A stretch of 64,000 nucleotides of DNA from JALYXV01 sp963733505 (GCA_963733505.1 CAVTDW010000027.1:1-64000); one strand, 5' to 3'. Numbered from the stretch's first letter, positions 16,115-25,615 are shown. A program made the numbers and translations. Notes: generated from the letters alone by a model not told the origin.

Positions 16115-18897
16115 TAGTTCACCGAACTCTTTGCTCGGCGGCGGTCCGGCTCGTGCCTGCGTTCACGGTGGCGCGGGCCGTCGTTCTGATCGTCGCGATG
16201 GTCGTCCGGCTGATCGTCGTGCTCCTCGTCTGGTTCGGGTTCCATGTCGGGCGGCAAGGGCAAGATGATGGTGAACGTCGAACCGCGGCCCGACATCGAC
16301 GAGCACTTGACGACGCCACCGTGCCCCTCGACGACCCGCTGCACCAAGCTGAGGCCAAGCCCCAGCCCGCCGAACTGGCGGGTGTCGGAGCTGTCACCCT
16401 GGACGAACTCGCCGAACGCCGTCGCCTGCTCCTCGGGTGTCATTCCCTTGCCCCGGTCCATGACCGAAATCTCCAGAACCGGCACCGAACCCGGCCCGTC
16501 AGGGCTCGGAGTCGATGAACCGGGGCCGGCGAACCGCGCCGGCTCCTGCGGTGGGCGCCCGGTCGTGACGACCGCGGTGACGGTGACCTGTGCGCCGCCG
16601 GGTGAGAACTTGACGGCGTTGTCGAGCAACTCGTCAATCGCCAGCGCCAACCAGCGCCGGTCGCCGTTGATCTCCGGTATCCGCCGGGCCACCCGCCGGG
16701 TGATGGTGCTCGGGGGGGCCAGGCGCTCAGACCATGGGGTTACCACGGCGTCCAAGAGTTGGCGCACGTCCATCGGTTCGGGCCGCAAGAGGACCCGGCC
16801 CGCCCCTGACGAGGCGAAGAACTCAAGCATCTCGACGACTCGGAGCAGCCGCTTGGCGGAGACCAAGATCTCCTCATAGGCGACCTGGGCCCGTTCCGCG
16901 GGGACGGACCGGCGCAGCAGGAAGTCGGCGTAGCCCATGATCCCGGTCAGCGGCGTTCTCAACTCGTGGCCTACCCGCGACAGAAACTCGGTCTTCATCC
17001 GCTCGACCTCGCGCTCACGGCGCAGGTCGCGGAGGACGAGGACCTGGCCGACAAGCTCGTTGCCCGGTCCTCGCAGCGCGCCGGCGGAGACGGCGACGGG
17101 GAACTCGGCGCCATTGAGCTCCAGGGCCGTGGCGAGCATGCCCCACCGCGACGGGGAGGGGGTCTTCAGACGGGGCCCGAGCGACGCACCGTCCTCGTTG
17201 ACCAGCCTGACCACCTCTTCCACTGGCTGTCCAAGGGCTCGGGCCGCAGCGATGCCCGTCATCTCCTCGGCCGCCTGGTTGAAGTCCGTGACCTTGCCCA
17301 AGGCGTCGACGGCAACCAGGGCGTCGCCCATGCCGGCAACCACTGCCTCCAGCCGGCTGCGCAGGCGTGTTTCGTCGTCCGCCGCTGCCCGCAGGGCGCG
17401 GGTCTGCTCCTCGATGGAATCGGCCATGGAGTCGAAGGCGGCGCCCAACACGCCCACCTCGTCATCGCTCGTGATGCCCGAGCGCTCGCCGCGCTGACCG
17501 CGCTGAATGCTTTCGGCGACCAGGGTCAACCGCCGCAGTCCGGCCGTGATCCGATCGCCGATGACCACGGCCAGCCCAAGGGCGATGAGGGTTCCGCCGA
17601 GCGCGATCAGGAACAGGGTGCGGAACAGGCGGTCACGGGTCGCGATCACCGCCGAGGTGGGGGCGGATACGACGACGGCGCCGATGACCTGGTTTCCGGC
17701 CTGCTGGATGGGTTGCGCGGCGACGTACTGACTGCCGACGACTCGGTTGACCGGCGCGCTGGTTGCCAGCACCGCCGCGCCGATCAAGGTCAGGTCGCGC
17801 GTTGGCGGGAGGTGCCCGACCCTCGCCAGCGGCCCGCGCTGGTCGACGATGGCCAGAGACAGGAGCGGCTCGTCATTGTTGCGGCCCGAGAGGTAGTCGT
17901 TGTCGAGGGGTCGCGCCCGCACGACCATGCCGATGACCACGGGGTTCGGGTTGGCCGTTGTCCCTGGACCGCACAACGGGTAGACCGCCACTGCCAGCAC
18001 CTGGTTGTTGATGACGTAGGCCGAACCCCTGTTTCGGTCGTTGCAGGACGGGTTGGAGACGATCGGTACGCCTGCGAGCAGCGTCGCCGTGACCTTGTCC
18101 AGGCCCTTGGCGGCGACGATCCGGCCACCGCCGGTGGCGGCGCCGTTGGCTGCTGGTGCCGGGACGGCAAGAAACTCGAGGCCGCCCACCGGGTACAGCG
18201 CTTGCATCAGGTCGAGCAGATCGTTGACCTGGGCGTCGGTCAGGGCGCCGCGGTTCGACAGGAACAGCCCGGCATAGTGGGCCGTCGGGATCTCGTTCTT
18301 GAAGGCGCCGCTGGCCAGGTTGGCTTCTGTCGTGGCGCGTGATTGGAGCCGGCTCAGTTCCTCGCGCTGGATCGACGACGAGAGGACCGCCGAGAGCGCG
18401 ACCGACAGGACGAGCACCACAAGCAGCAGGGTGCCGGCGGCGCTGGCCGCCACCCGGGCCGCCACCGAACCCCGGCTGGCGACGAGGAGCGCGGTGCCGA
18501 TGATGATGCTGCCGCTGGCCAAGACGGCGTCTGACGCCCGTCCGGCGCCGAGCGCTTCGAGCACGATGGCGATGGTGGTGCCGAACAGGCCGACCCAAAG
18601 GAGGTGTCCGGCAATACCGCGTCCCCGCCACCACCAGATCGAGCCGATGGCGAGGCCAACGACCCCGCCGATGCGCAGGGCAATGACGATCGCCTCGAGA
18701 TCTCCCGTCAGCAGGAGTGCGCCGTGGGTGAACGCCGCGACCGCTGTGGCGAGGAAGCCGATCGTCAGGGCCAGGCGCTCCGGCGGCCGACTGGTGGTCA
18801 ACTCGTTGCGTAGCACCACCAGCGCCAGGCCCGCGGCCGCGACGAGGAAGGTCACGAACTCAGCCGCAAATTGGATTTGGGCGATAGTGGAGGTCAT
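16114..18897 (-). CDS. Large membrane sensor histidine kinase (HAMP-PAS-HisKA-HATPase)
   Basis: Six or so N-terminal membrane helices are followed by another at about residue 170 and a large periplasmic sensor region of about 230 residues. A further helix (FRTLFLIALGGTLIALGLAV), a HAMP segment and a PAS domain (GDALVAVDALGKVTDFNQAA) follow. The kinase core has the H-box VGHELRTPLTGIMGY, an N-box (ELLDNAVKFSPGG) and the G-boxes DRGKGM and GGLGLGLSLV. The tail is very acidic and basic by turns. The start at ATG 18897 (MTSTIAQIQF) is chosen because the upstream extension lacks sense. No response regulator lies beside it, and the coupled downstream gene encodes a lipoprotein. The signal is unknown. 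Confidence 0.85.
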   Translation of the reverse strand: MTSTIAQIQFAAEFVTFLVAAAGLALVVLRNELTTSRPPERLALTIGFLATAVAAFTHGALLLTGDLEAIVIALRIGGVVGLAIGSIWWWRGRGIAGHLLWVGLFGTTIAIVLEALGAGRASDAVLASGSIIIGTALLVASRGSVAARVAASAAGTLLLVVLVLSVALSAVLSSSIQREELSRLQSRATTEANLASGAFKNEIPTAHYAGLFLSNRGALTDAQVNDLLDLMQALYPVGGLEFLAVPAPAANGAATGGGRIVAAKGLDKVTATLLAGVPIVSNPSCNDRNRGSAYVINNQVLAVAVYPLCGPGTTANPNPVVIGMVVRARPLDNDYLSGRNNDEPLLSLAIVDQRGPLARVGHLPPTRDLTLIGAAVLATSAPVNRVVGSQYVAAQPIQQAGNQVIGAVVVSAPTSAVIATRDRLFRTLFLIALGGTLIALGLAVVIGDRITAGLRRLTLVAESIQRGQRGERSGITSDDEVGVLGAAFDSMADSIEEQTRALRAAADDETRLRSRLEAVVAGMGDALVAVDALGKVTDFNQAAEEMTGIAAARALGQPVEEVVRLVNEDGASLGPRLKTPSPSRWGMLATALELNGAEFPVAVSAGALRGPGNELVGQVLVLRDLRREREVERMKTEFLSRVGHELRTPLTGIMGYADFLLRRSVPAERAQVAYEEILVSAKRLLRVVEMLEFFASSGAGRVLLRPEPMDVRQLLDAVVTPWSERLAPPSTITRRVARRIPEINGDRRWLALAIDELLDNAVKFSPGGAQVTVTAVVTTGRPPQEPARFAGPGSSTPSPDGPGSVPVLEISVMDRGKGMTPEEQATAFGEFVQGDSSDTRQFGGLGLGLSLVQRVVEGHGGVVKCSSMSGRGSTFTIILPLPPDMEPEPDEEHDDQPDDHRDDQNDGPRHRERRHEPDRRRAKSSVN

Positions 18898-19163
18898 TGG
18901 GGAGGAGGCGTGCTGAGGTGTGCAGGCCGACGTTGGTATCGGCATTGTCGCGGTAGCCGCTGAGGGCGGCCGCTAGGTACGGGAATAACGAAGCCTTACC
19001 ATTGTGGACCGCGCGTTCCACCGCCCGCTTGCTGGCAGAACGCTTTGTTGCACTTGGCGGTTGCTCGGAAACGGCGCTTCGTCGGGTTTCACCCCGTTTG
19101 AACCAATAGCACTCGGGGTTCAACTCGGGTGGTGCGGTCAATGCTGGCTTTGCGCCGGGCTTC

Positions 19164-20294
19164 TCAGCCGGAGCCGCCCGGCTTGGTGGGCGCAGGTGGC
19201 AGTCCATTCAGATCACCACCGAGGGACCGCAGGGCGTTCAGGGCTTCCTCGAGTGTCGTCACCTCGATCACCTTGACGTGCGAGCCGGCGTGTTGCTGGG
19301 CCACTTTGCCCTCGCCCTTTGGAACGAGGAACGCGATCGCTCCCGCTTTCCGGACCGCGACCGCTTTCTGGGCGACGGCGCCGACGTCACCGACGGTGCC
19401 GTCTGGCTCGATGGTGCCGGTCACCGCGATCGTCTTGCCGCCCGTGATGTCACTGGCGAGGAGATTGTCGATGATTCCAAGGGTGAACGACAGCCCCGCC
19501 GAAGGACCACCGATGTTCCCAGGGGCGACCTTGACGTCCAGTGGAAGGTTCGGCTGCTCTTTGGTCGTCGTGGCGATGCCGAGGAAGGCGTGCGGCGTCG
19601 GGGTCGTGCTGTCCGCCGGGGCTTGTCCGAGCACCACGGTCTTCTTCTCGGTGCGAGGCGGCGAGAACTCCTGGACCTCGAAATCGACCCGGTCACCTGC
19701 ATGGTGGCTGCGGATGGCCTGGACCAGCGTGTCGTTGGACCGGATCGGCATGCCGTCGAAGGCCACGATGACGTCGCCGGGCATCAGGATGTTGGCGGCC
19801 GGCGATTTGGCGACGACCGCGTCAACCTCGGCGCCTTGCCCGTTGAGATCGACCGTGTAGCCGAGGCGACGAAGCGCAACGATCACGGCGGTCTGGGTCG
19901 AGTTCTGCATCTCGACCTGATTGAGCTGATTGAGCTGACTGGGCGGCGTGTTGCCGGTGATCTGTTCCTGTTTGAGCACGTCGATGTCGGAGTTCAGCTT
20001 GTCGGTGATCCACGTGAGTGGCCGCACCGTGAGCAGGGACACGGTGACCAGGAGGATGCGACCCACGTGGGTGTGCAGCTTGTCGGGGGGAACCGAGATG
20101 TACTTCTGGACCGGCTGGGCGTCGCCTGGGGCGATGGCGTAGTACCGGGAGGTGTAATGGTTTGCCACGGCGTAGCTGATGGCAAGAACTGCGACGATGA
20201 TCGCCAGGGTCGGCACGAGCCATCGGCGGCGGCGGGGAGGGCTGCCCGGGTCCGCGCCGATGGCGTCCGGTACCATCGGATCGATCGTGGTCAC
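19164..20294 (-). CDS. Membrane-anchored PDZ-Lon protease (YlbL-like)
   Basis: One N-terminal membrane helix (WLVPTLAIIVAVLAISYAVA) is followed by a domain with VSLLTVRPLTW, a PDZ domain (residues about 150-230) and a Lon-type serine protease domain. The catalytic Ser lies in GGPSAGLSF and the Lys in AQKAVAVRKAG. The length of 376 is typical for the YlbL/SdrC group. The active site would be outside the cell membrane. It ends about 265 bases before the kinase gene on the same strand and is divergent from the Pro-rich gene. Confidence 0.85.
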   Translation of the reverse strand: MTTIDPMVPDAIGADPGSPPRRRRWLVPTLAIIVAVLAISYAVANHYTSRYYAIAPGDAQPVQKYISVPPDKLHTHVGRILLVTVSLLTVRPLTWITDKLNSDIDVLKQEQITGNTPPSQLNQLNQVEMQNSTQTAVIVALRRLGYTVDLNGQGAEVDAVVAKSPAANILMPGDVIVAFDGMPIRSNDTLVQAIRSHHAGDRVDFEVQEFSPPRTEKKTVVLGQAPADSTTPTPHAFLGIATTTKEQPNLPLDVKVAPGNIGGPSAGLSFTLGIIDNLLASDITGGKTIAVTGTIEPDGTVGDVGAVAQKAVAVRKAGAIAFLVPKGEGKVAQQHAGSHVKVIEVTTLEEALNALRSLGGDLNGLPPAPTKPGGSG

Positions 20295-20406
20295 GTTCGG
20301 GTGTCACCTTCTCGTAGCGGCGGCCCGGGCACGCTACGTGCGCAGGCGGAAGTGGAGCACAGCCTGCCATGAGCCGGGATGGTAGAGATGGCAGTGGGTC
20401 GTCGCT

Positions 20407-23304
20407 TTGGGTGACGAGCAACGTGACGTTGCGACCGAAGCGCCGGTCTTGATCGAGGGGCCGACACTGGCCGTCGAGCCCGAGGCTGAGCGTGCCCGCG
20501 CCGAGGGGGCCGGCGGCTCGGCTGGCGGCCCGACGAACGCGGCGCAGCCGTCGTCGTCCCAGGGGCCGGATGCCCAGGCCGCTCCACCACCGCCGCCCGA
20601 GCCGGCGCAGCCGGTGCAGCCCGAGCTGGCGGTTGACGGGACCGTGCCGCCCGAGCCGGTACAGCCCGAGCCGGCGCCCGCGGTTGACAGGACGGCGCAA
20701 CCCGAGCCGGTGCAGCCCGCGCCAGCGCTTGACGGGAGGCCGGCGGGTGTTTCAACGGCAGCCCCTACCGAACTGCCGGAGCCAGTCCAACCGTCTCCCG
20801 CGGAGTCCGCCGAAGCATCAGAGCCCAGCCAACCGGCGAACATCGAAACTCCCGCGCCCGGCCCACCCGAAGCGACGGCCGACCTCGTCGTCCCTCCACC
20901 ACCCGAGCCGAGCCCCCCCGAACCCGTCGCCGCCGCCCCCGAGCCCAGCCCGACGCCCGAAACGGACAACAAGACCCCCGAGCCGAGTCCACCAGAACCG
21001 GCGGCCGACCTGCCCCAGCCTCCACCACCCGAGCCCAGCCCCACGGAATCCATCGCACCGGACGGCGAGCCAACCCCCGAGCCCAGCGCACCAGAACCGA
21101 CCGCCGACCTGCCCCAGCCTCCACCACCCGAGCCCAGCCCCACGGAATCCATCGCACCGGTCGCCGAGCCCAGCGCACCAGAACCGACCGCCGACCCGCC
21201 CCAGCCTCCACCACCCGAGCCCAGCCCCACGCAATCCATCGCACCGGTCGCCGAGCCCAGCGCACCAGAACCGACCGCCGACCTGCCCCAGCCTCCACCA
21301 CCGGAGCCCAGTCCGACGGAATCCATCGCACTGGTCGACGAGCCAACACCCGACCCAACCCCACCAGAACCGACCGCCGACCTGCCCCAGCCTCCACCAC
21401 CACCGGAGCCCAGCCCGACGGAATCGATCGCCGCCTCCGCCGAGCCCAGCCCGCCGCCAGAACCGGACGGCGAGCCAATCCCCGAGCCCAGCCCAACAGC
21501 ACCAATCGCCGAGGCTCCCGAGGACAGGTCGCCGAATCATGTCGACGAGACCCCGGCACGCACATTGGATCCGAGCGCTCCGGTCGAAGAAACGGCTGAG
21601 CCACAGGCGACGACGGTCGTCCCAGTCGAATCGGCCGGGCCCGAAACAAGTGGTGAGGTTGAAGAGACCAGCGCGTCGACCCGAAAGCCGGAGGTGTCGG
21701 AGCCGGGAGCGCCGGTCGCGGGGTCAACCCACCCCGACGAACCAGCCGAAGACGCAGCCGCTCTCCCGCAGCCAGAAGCCGCCCTCGACACGGTCGAGCC
21801 TGACCCGGTGCAAGCCACCGTCGCGGAGATCCAACCCGTCGCCACCCAACCTCTCTCAGAACCAAGCACCGACGAACCGGCGGCCGCGCAAAGCGACGAG
21901 GCACCTCACACACCCGAACCCACTGCATCCGAAGCAAGCGCTCCGGCTGTTGCACCAGACGAACCCTCGTCGGTAACCGACCAGGTCTCGGAAGGAACCA
22001 AGGTCGGCGACGACGGTGGAGCCGCAACGGCGAACGAAGCTGCTCCTGTCACGCCCGATGTCGAGGCAGCTCCCGAATTGTCTTGGGACGACGCGGTCAG
22101 CATCCAACCGCTTGATCTGCCGACGACGGCAACGCGTGCCGACGAGGGAAAAGCGATTCCGGCTCCGACGGCCACGTCACCGATGGTGGAAGCGGACGGA
22201 GTCCCCGCTGGTCCCGAACTGGTCGAAGTGGCCGCACCGGCAGACGTGGCGCCAGCCCCAACTCAGCAAGCAGGCGCACCACCGGCAGTGGAAATGTTCG
22301 CCAACCCTCGGCTCGAGGTGCCGCCGCCCCCGGTCAATACTCCCCTCTTCCCGCCCCCCTCAACTTCGGGACCCGACGAGGCAACCCCCGCGATTGAGCA
22401 AACCCGCTCATTCCAGATTCCGTCGCTCAGCCCTGCCCCGCCCCCTCCGACCAAACCCGCCACGACAGCACCAGTCCCGACGCCGCCACCGGTGCCGACG
22501 ACGAGCGCCGCGCCTCCGATCATGCCGACCTCAGTTCCCGTCGCCGCTCCAGCCGCGCCGGCACCCGCCCAGCCGGCGCCAACCGAATCGGCGCTAACCC
22601 AACCGGCGCTAACCCAACCGGCGCCGAACGCGGCCCCATCAACCGCCGAACAAGCGCCCGTCGAACCGCCGGCATTCGTACCGTTTCCTTCCCCCTCGTC
22701 CGAACCCTCGCGCCCGCCGCAGCCCGTGTCTGCGCCGCCCGCCATGCTCGCCCCTTCGCCCAAGGAAGCTCCTCTCTCGCCACCCGCCGAGCCGACTCGG
22801 GGACCGCCGACCGAGACGCGTTCTCAGCCCCCGATCGCAGCGCCGACTGGCGCCCAGACCGAGTCCCGTCCGGTTGCTCGAGCGTCGTTGCGCTCCACCT
22901 CTCCACCCGCCCCCGCCCAAGCGCCGCCGTCACCTCGTGGCTCGCCGCGGCCGCCCATGCCCGGCGCAATGGGCGCGCCGCCGATAGCCGGGCCAGGTCG
23001 AGGCGCGGTTACAGCCGCCGGTGCTACAGCCGCCGCGGGCGCGGCGGCGGGCGGCACAGTCGCACTGCCCACACGACCGGGGCAACAAGCCCAACGACCG
23101 CTCGACACTCGGCCGGGTGGCGCCCCGCGTTCCCGCCGCACCGAAAGCCGCCGCCTCCGCGACCCGATCACCGTATGGCGCCGGGTCCGATCCGCGTTCG
23201 AACTCGTACTGACAACCGTCGTGCTCGGCGTCTTGCTGGCCGCCATTTTGGCGGCGGCAATCGGTGCCGTCGTCATCGCCCTCCAGCACGCCCTGAACGG
23301 CTGA
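20407..23304 (+). CDS. Very Pro-rich tail-anchored membrane protein
   Basis: Nearly 900 residues are dominated by Pro, Glu, Ala, Ser and Thr. They include at least five copies of a roughly 28-residue unit built around DLPQPPPPEPSPTESIA (20995-21430). There is no signal peptide. A basic stretch (RRLRDPITVWRRVR) precedes a single C-terminal membrane helix, so the repeat domain should face the cytoplasm. Only a TTG start is available in frame after an upstream stop. The gene is followed after 6 bases by a HEAT-repeat gene, suggesting one message. The function is unknown. A scaffold that bridges proteins is a guess. Confidence 0.6.
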   Translation: MGDEQRDVATEAPVLIEGPTLAVEPEAERARAEGAGGSAGGPTNAAQPSSSQGPDAQAAPPPPPEPAQPVQPELAVDGTVPPEPVQPEPAPAVDRTAQPEPVQPAPALDGRPAGVSTAAPTELPEPVQPSPAESAEASEPSQPANIETPAPGPPEATADLVVPPPPEPSPPEPVAAAPEPSPTPETDNKTPEPSPPEPAADLPQPPPPEPSPTESIAPDGEPTPEPSAPEPTADLPQPPPPEPSPTESIAPVAEPSAPEPTADPPQPPPPEPSPTQSIAPVAEPSAPEPTADLPQPPPPEPSPTESIALVDEPTPDPTPPEPTADLPQPPPPPEPSPTESIAASAEPSPPPEPDGEPIPEPSPTAPIAEAPEDRSPNHVDETPARTLDPSAPVEETAEPQATTVVPVESAGPETSGEVEETSASTRKPEVSEPGAPVAGSTHPDEPAEDAAALPQPEAALDTVEPDPVQATVAEIQPVATQPLSEPSTDEPAAAQSDEAPHTPEPTASEASAPAVAPDEPSSVTDQVSEGTKVGDDGGAATANEAAPVTPDVEAAPELSWDDAVSIQPLDLPTTATRADEGKAIPAPTATSPMVEADGVPAGPELVEVAAPADVAPAPTQQAGAPPAVEMFANPRLEVPPPPVNTPLFPPPSTSGPDEATPAIEQTRSFQIPSLSPAPPPPTKPATTAPVPTPPPVPTTSAAPPIMPTSVPVAAPAAPAPAQPAPTESALTQPALTQPAPNAAPSTAEQAPVEPPAFVPFPSPSSEPSRPPQPVSAPPAMLAPSPKEAPLSPPAEPTRGPPTETRSQPPIAAPTGAQTESRPVARASLRSTSPPAPAQAPPSPRGSPRPPMPGAMGAPPIAGPGRGAVTAAGATAAAGAAAGGTVALPTRPGQQAQRPLDTRPGGAPRSRRTESRRLRDPITVWRRVRSAFELVLTTVVLGVLLAAILAAAIGAVVIALQHALNG
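20995..21430 (+). repeat. Tandem coding repeat, about 84-bp unit
   Basis: Units begin with GAACCG..GCCGACCTGCCCCAGCC and end with ATCGCACCGGTCG, repeated five to six times with small changes in length. They encode the Pro-rich unit of the tail-anchored protein. Near identity of adjacent units implies recent expansion or homogenisation. Confidence 0.65.
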
Positions 23305-23310
23305 ACCGGG

Positions 23311-23913
23311 GTGGCGAAGAGCAAGGTCACCGACATCGTCGCCCGCCGGCGCAAGATAGCGGTCGCGGGGTTCACCGGTGACGAAGTCGTGGCCCGTGAA
23401 GGACTTGTAGATCCCGCTGGCGACGTCCGAGCTACCGCCCTGGGAGCGCTCCTGCGAATGGGGCACCTGACAGTCAGCGATATTGAGGCCGCGCTCTCCG
23501 ACGACGATGCCGCCGTGCGCCGGCGAGCCTGCGAAGTCAGCGCCGTGCTCCCGGTGGCGGGGGTCACGGCCGCTCTGGCTGACTCCGATCCTCTTGTCGT
23601 CGAGGCGGCTTGCTTCGCGCTTGGGGAACGAGGGGTCGAGACCGAGGGGGCTGCGGTAGCGGCGTTGTCCGGTGTGGCGACCGAACATTCGGATCCCTTG
23701 TGTCGAGAAGCGGCGATCGCGGCCCTTGGAGCAATCGGTGACCAGGCTGGCCTCAGCGCGATCCTGGCGGCGATGGAGGACAAGCCGGCGGTGCGCCGGC
23801 GAGCCGTGATTGCGCTGGCGCCCTTCGAGGGTCCGGCGGTGGAAGAGGCGCTGGCCAAAGCGCTCACCGACCGCGATTGGCAGGTCCGCCAAGCGGCTGA
23901 AGACCTCTCGTAG
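23311..23913 (+). CDS. HEAT-repeat protein
   Basis: Two-helix repeats of about 30 residues run through the whole protein, with signatures such as DPAGDVRATALGALLRMG, DDDAAVRRRACEVSAVL and DRDWQVRQAAEDLS. This matches PBS-lyase or HEAT-type scaffold proteins, which bind partners rather than catalyse. The GTG start lies 6 bases after the stop of the Pro-rich gene, so it probably works with that protein. Confidence 0.75.
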   Translation: MAKSKVTDIVARRRKIAVAGFTGDEVVAREGLVDPAGDVRATALGALLRMGHLTVSDIEAALSDDDAAVRRRACEVSAVLPVAGVTAALADSDPLVVEAACFALGERGVETEGAAVAALSGVATEHSDPLCREAAIAALGAIGDQAGLSAILAAMEDKPAVRRRAVIALAPFEGPAVEEALAKALTDRDWQVRQAAEDLS

Positions 23914-24063
23914 AGGTCGTAGCCGGCGGACCGGGCAACCAGGCGCACCAGTCCGGCGAGGCTGCTTGATTTGAGATCAGGAGCGCCCCGCGAATGGACG
24001 TATCGTCGTCACCACAGCGCTCACTGCAACTCACCACAACGCGAACTACAAAGAAGGACACTC

Positions 24064-24705
24064 TTGTCGAGGATTGTCGTCTTCGGTGCCGCCGGTAAGG
24101 CGGGATCTCGAATAGTCGGCGAAGCGGCGGCGCGCGGCCATGACGTCGTCGCCGTCGCCCGCGACCCGAAGTCGCTGGGTGATCTTCCCCCGGGCGCAGA
24201 CGCCGCGGCCGGAGACTCGACGTCGACGGACGCGATCAGGAGGTTGGCGCCTGGGGCCGACGCCGTGGTCGTTGCCGTGAACGGGCCCGGGAACGCGCTT
24301 TGGCGTGACGCCGCCCAGGCGTTGGTCGAGACGATCTCGTCACTCCCCGAGCCGCGCCCGCGCATCATTCACATGGGTTCAGGCGCAACGCTGCTGTTGC
24401 CCGACGGGACCCGTCCGCTCGACAACCCGGGCTTTCCCGCCCAGTTCATGGACGTGGCGACCGGGCAGGCAGCCGCGCTTGACTACTACCGGAGTTCCCA
24501 GGGCGTCGACTGGACCTACTTTTCCCCGCCACCGCTCGAGTTCGCCCCGGGCGAGCGCAGAGGTCACTACCGGACGGGAATGGACCATCCGGTGACCGAC
24601 GCCGACGGCCGCGCCGTGCTGTCGTACGAGGACTTCGCGGTCGCCTTAGTCGACGAGATCGAGCAGGGGCGGTTCCTGAACACCCGTTTCACCGCCGGGT
24701 ACTGA
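24064..24705 (+). CDS. NAD(P)-binding epimerase/flavin-reductase-like protein
   Basis: The start is TTG, supported by an AAGGA site 5 bases upstream. The product opens with a Rossmann strand and dinucleotide loop (IVVFGAAGKAGSRIV) and continues through DVVAVARDP, typical of the YwnB/BVR-B atypical short-chain group (NAD(P)H-binding, PF13460). The final segment (TRFTAGY) is conserved in this group. The substrate is unknown. Confidence 0.75.
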   Translation: MSRIVVFGAAGKAGSRIVGEAAARGHDVVAVARDPKSLGDLPPGADAAAGDSTSTDAIRRLAPGADAVVVAVNGPGNALWRDAAQALVETISSLPEPRPRIIHMGSGATLLLPDGTRPLDNPGFPAQFMDVATGQAAALDYYRSSQGVDWTYFSPPPLEFAPGERRGHYRTGMDHPVTDADGRAVLSYEDFAVALVDEIEQGRFLNTRFTAGY

Positions 24706-24761
24706 CCGGTCGTCACTCCCGGGCTTCCTCGCGGAGGGGCCGAACATCGAGGGGGATGTCC

Positions 24762-25112
24762 TCAGCGGAGCATGGCTTCTCGGTGACCTGAAATCCGCCG
24801 CGGTAGCGCTCCGGCTTTGATGAGCGAGCGCTTGTCGTCGGCCCAAAACCGCAGACCCGACCATCGCGAGCCGTCTGCTCGGTCTCGGTCGCCCAACGAC
24901 TCACCGGTGCCGGTGATGACGACGCCCGGCGCGACGCGCGTGGCGTAGGTGAAACGTTGCGGTTCGCCGGCATCCGGCGCGAGATACTCGATGCTGCCGA
25001 AGCGGACGTCCCAGCGCTGATGTTGACCCGGCTTCTGCGTTGCCGCCCACAACGCCTCCATCGGCGCCCGGATCCGAGACTCGACATAGATCGGGCGGCG
25101 CCGGGTCATCAC
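24762..25112 (-). pseudogene. Truncated START/SRPBCC-like protein
   Basis: The N-terminal 95 residues look like a START or polyketide-cyclase fold (YVESRIRAPMEALWAATQ, then RWDVRFGSIEYL and GLRFWADDKRSLIKAG). Where the family usually continues with a Gly-Tyr-Trp strand and a C-terminal half, this frame turns to ALPRRISGH and stops. A break near 24790 by frameshift or deletion is likely, and the missing half is not visible downstream. Confidence 0.5.
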
Positions 25113-25185
25113 CTGGACGAAGCCTGACCAAGGGGTTGGTAGGGATCTGGGCGTCTATGAGGAAAATCGACCCCCCGTGCGGTCT

Positions 25186-25234
25186 ATTTTCATCGTTCGT
25201 GGTGCCGTCTCACGGCGCCACGAACGATGAGAAT
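25186..25234. repeat. 23-bp near-perfect inverted repeat with 3-base loop
   Basis: CATCGTTCGTGG (25191-25202) pairs with CCACGAACGATG (25218-25229). Inside it GCCGT pairs with ACGGC around a CTC loop, and outside it ATTTT pairs with GAGAAT (one T-G). The stem has about 23 pairs, two of them T-G. It could extrude as a cruciform, act as a terminator or be a mobile-element end. Confidence 0.75.
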
Positions 25235-25292
25235 GGTGACTGGATCGGCTGAGCTCGCTCTTTCCTCCGACACTCAAGGTTGATTCACCTCA
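25216..25292 (+). repeat. Direct repeat copy 1 (77 bp)
   Basis: It runs from CGCCACGAACGATGAG to GATTCACCTCA and is repeated at 25516-25592 with only scattered changes. The first part overlaps the right arm of the long hairpin. Confidence 0.8.
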
Positions 25293-25406
25293 GGTTCGAC
25301 CGCCCGCGACGCCGAGCGCCCTTCTGAGCCCACGACTCGCACCGACCCCCACGGTTTCGACGGCTCCGAGGACCCCGCGCCCCGCCCAAGTAGGTCCGCT
25401 CGCGGG

Positions 25407-25427
25407 TCTGGTAGGGGTTTGAGTCTC
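25407..25427 (+). repeat. Inverted repeat left arm (21 bp)
   Basis: TCTGGTAGGGGTTTGAGTCT plus C is the reverse complement of 25595-25615 with a single mismatch. The two arms enclose about 170 bp containing a further hairpin and direct-repeat copy 2. Confidence 0.75.
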
Positions 25428-25433
25428 TGGGCG

Positions 25434-25464
25434 GGGTTATCACCCCTCAGGGGTAACAACCCTG
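25434..25464. repeat. Hairpin inside the inverted-repeat element
   Basis: ACCCC and GGGGT pair around TCA, extended by GGGGTTA-type and TAACAACCC-type flanks with mismatches. It lies between the 21-bp inverted repeats. Confidence 0.45.
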
Positions 25465-25515
25465 TACAAGAGCCACAAACCCCTACAAGACCCCCATACC
25501 CCCCGGGGCGGGGGT

Positions 25516-25592
25516 CGCCACGAACGATGAGATGGTGGCTGGGATCGGCTGGGCTCGCTCTTTCCTCCGACACTCACGGTTGATTCTCCTCA
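25516..25592 (+). repeat. Direct repeat copy 2 (77 bp)
   Basis: It is the second copy of the 25216-25292 sequence at a spacing of exactly 300 bp. It ends 2 bases before the right arm of the 21-bp inverted repeat. Confidence 0.8.
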
Positions 25593-25594
25593 TA

Positions 25595-25615
25595 GAGACT
25601 CAAACCCCCACCAGA
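25595..25615 (+). repeat. Inverted repeat right arm (21 bp)
   Basis: GAGACTCAAACCCCCACCAG plus A is the partner of 25407-25427. Confidence 0.75.

Noticed and set aside
23971..24063. Upstream ATG extension of the NAD(P)-binding protein
   Set aside because: The added residues are not sensible protein, and TTG 24064 has a ribosome binding site at the right distance.
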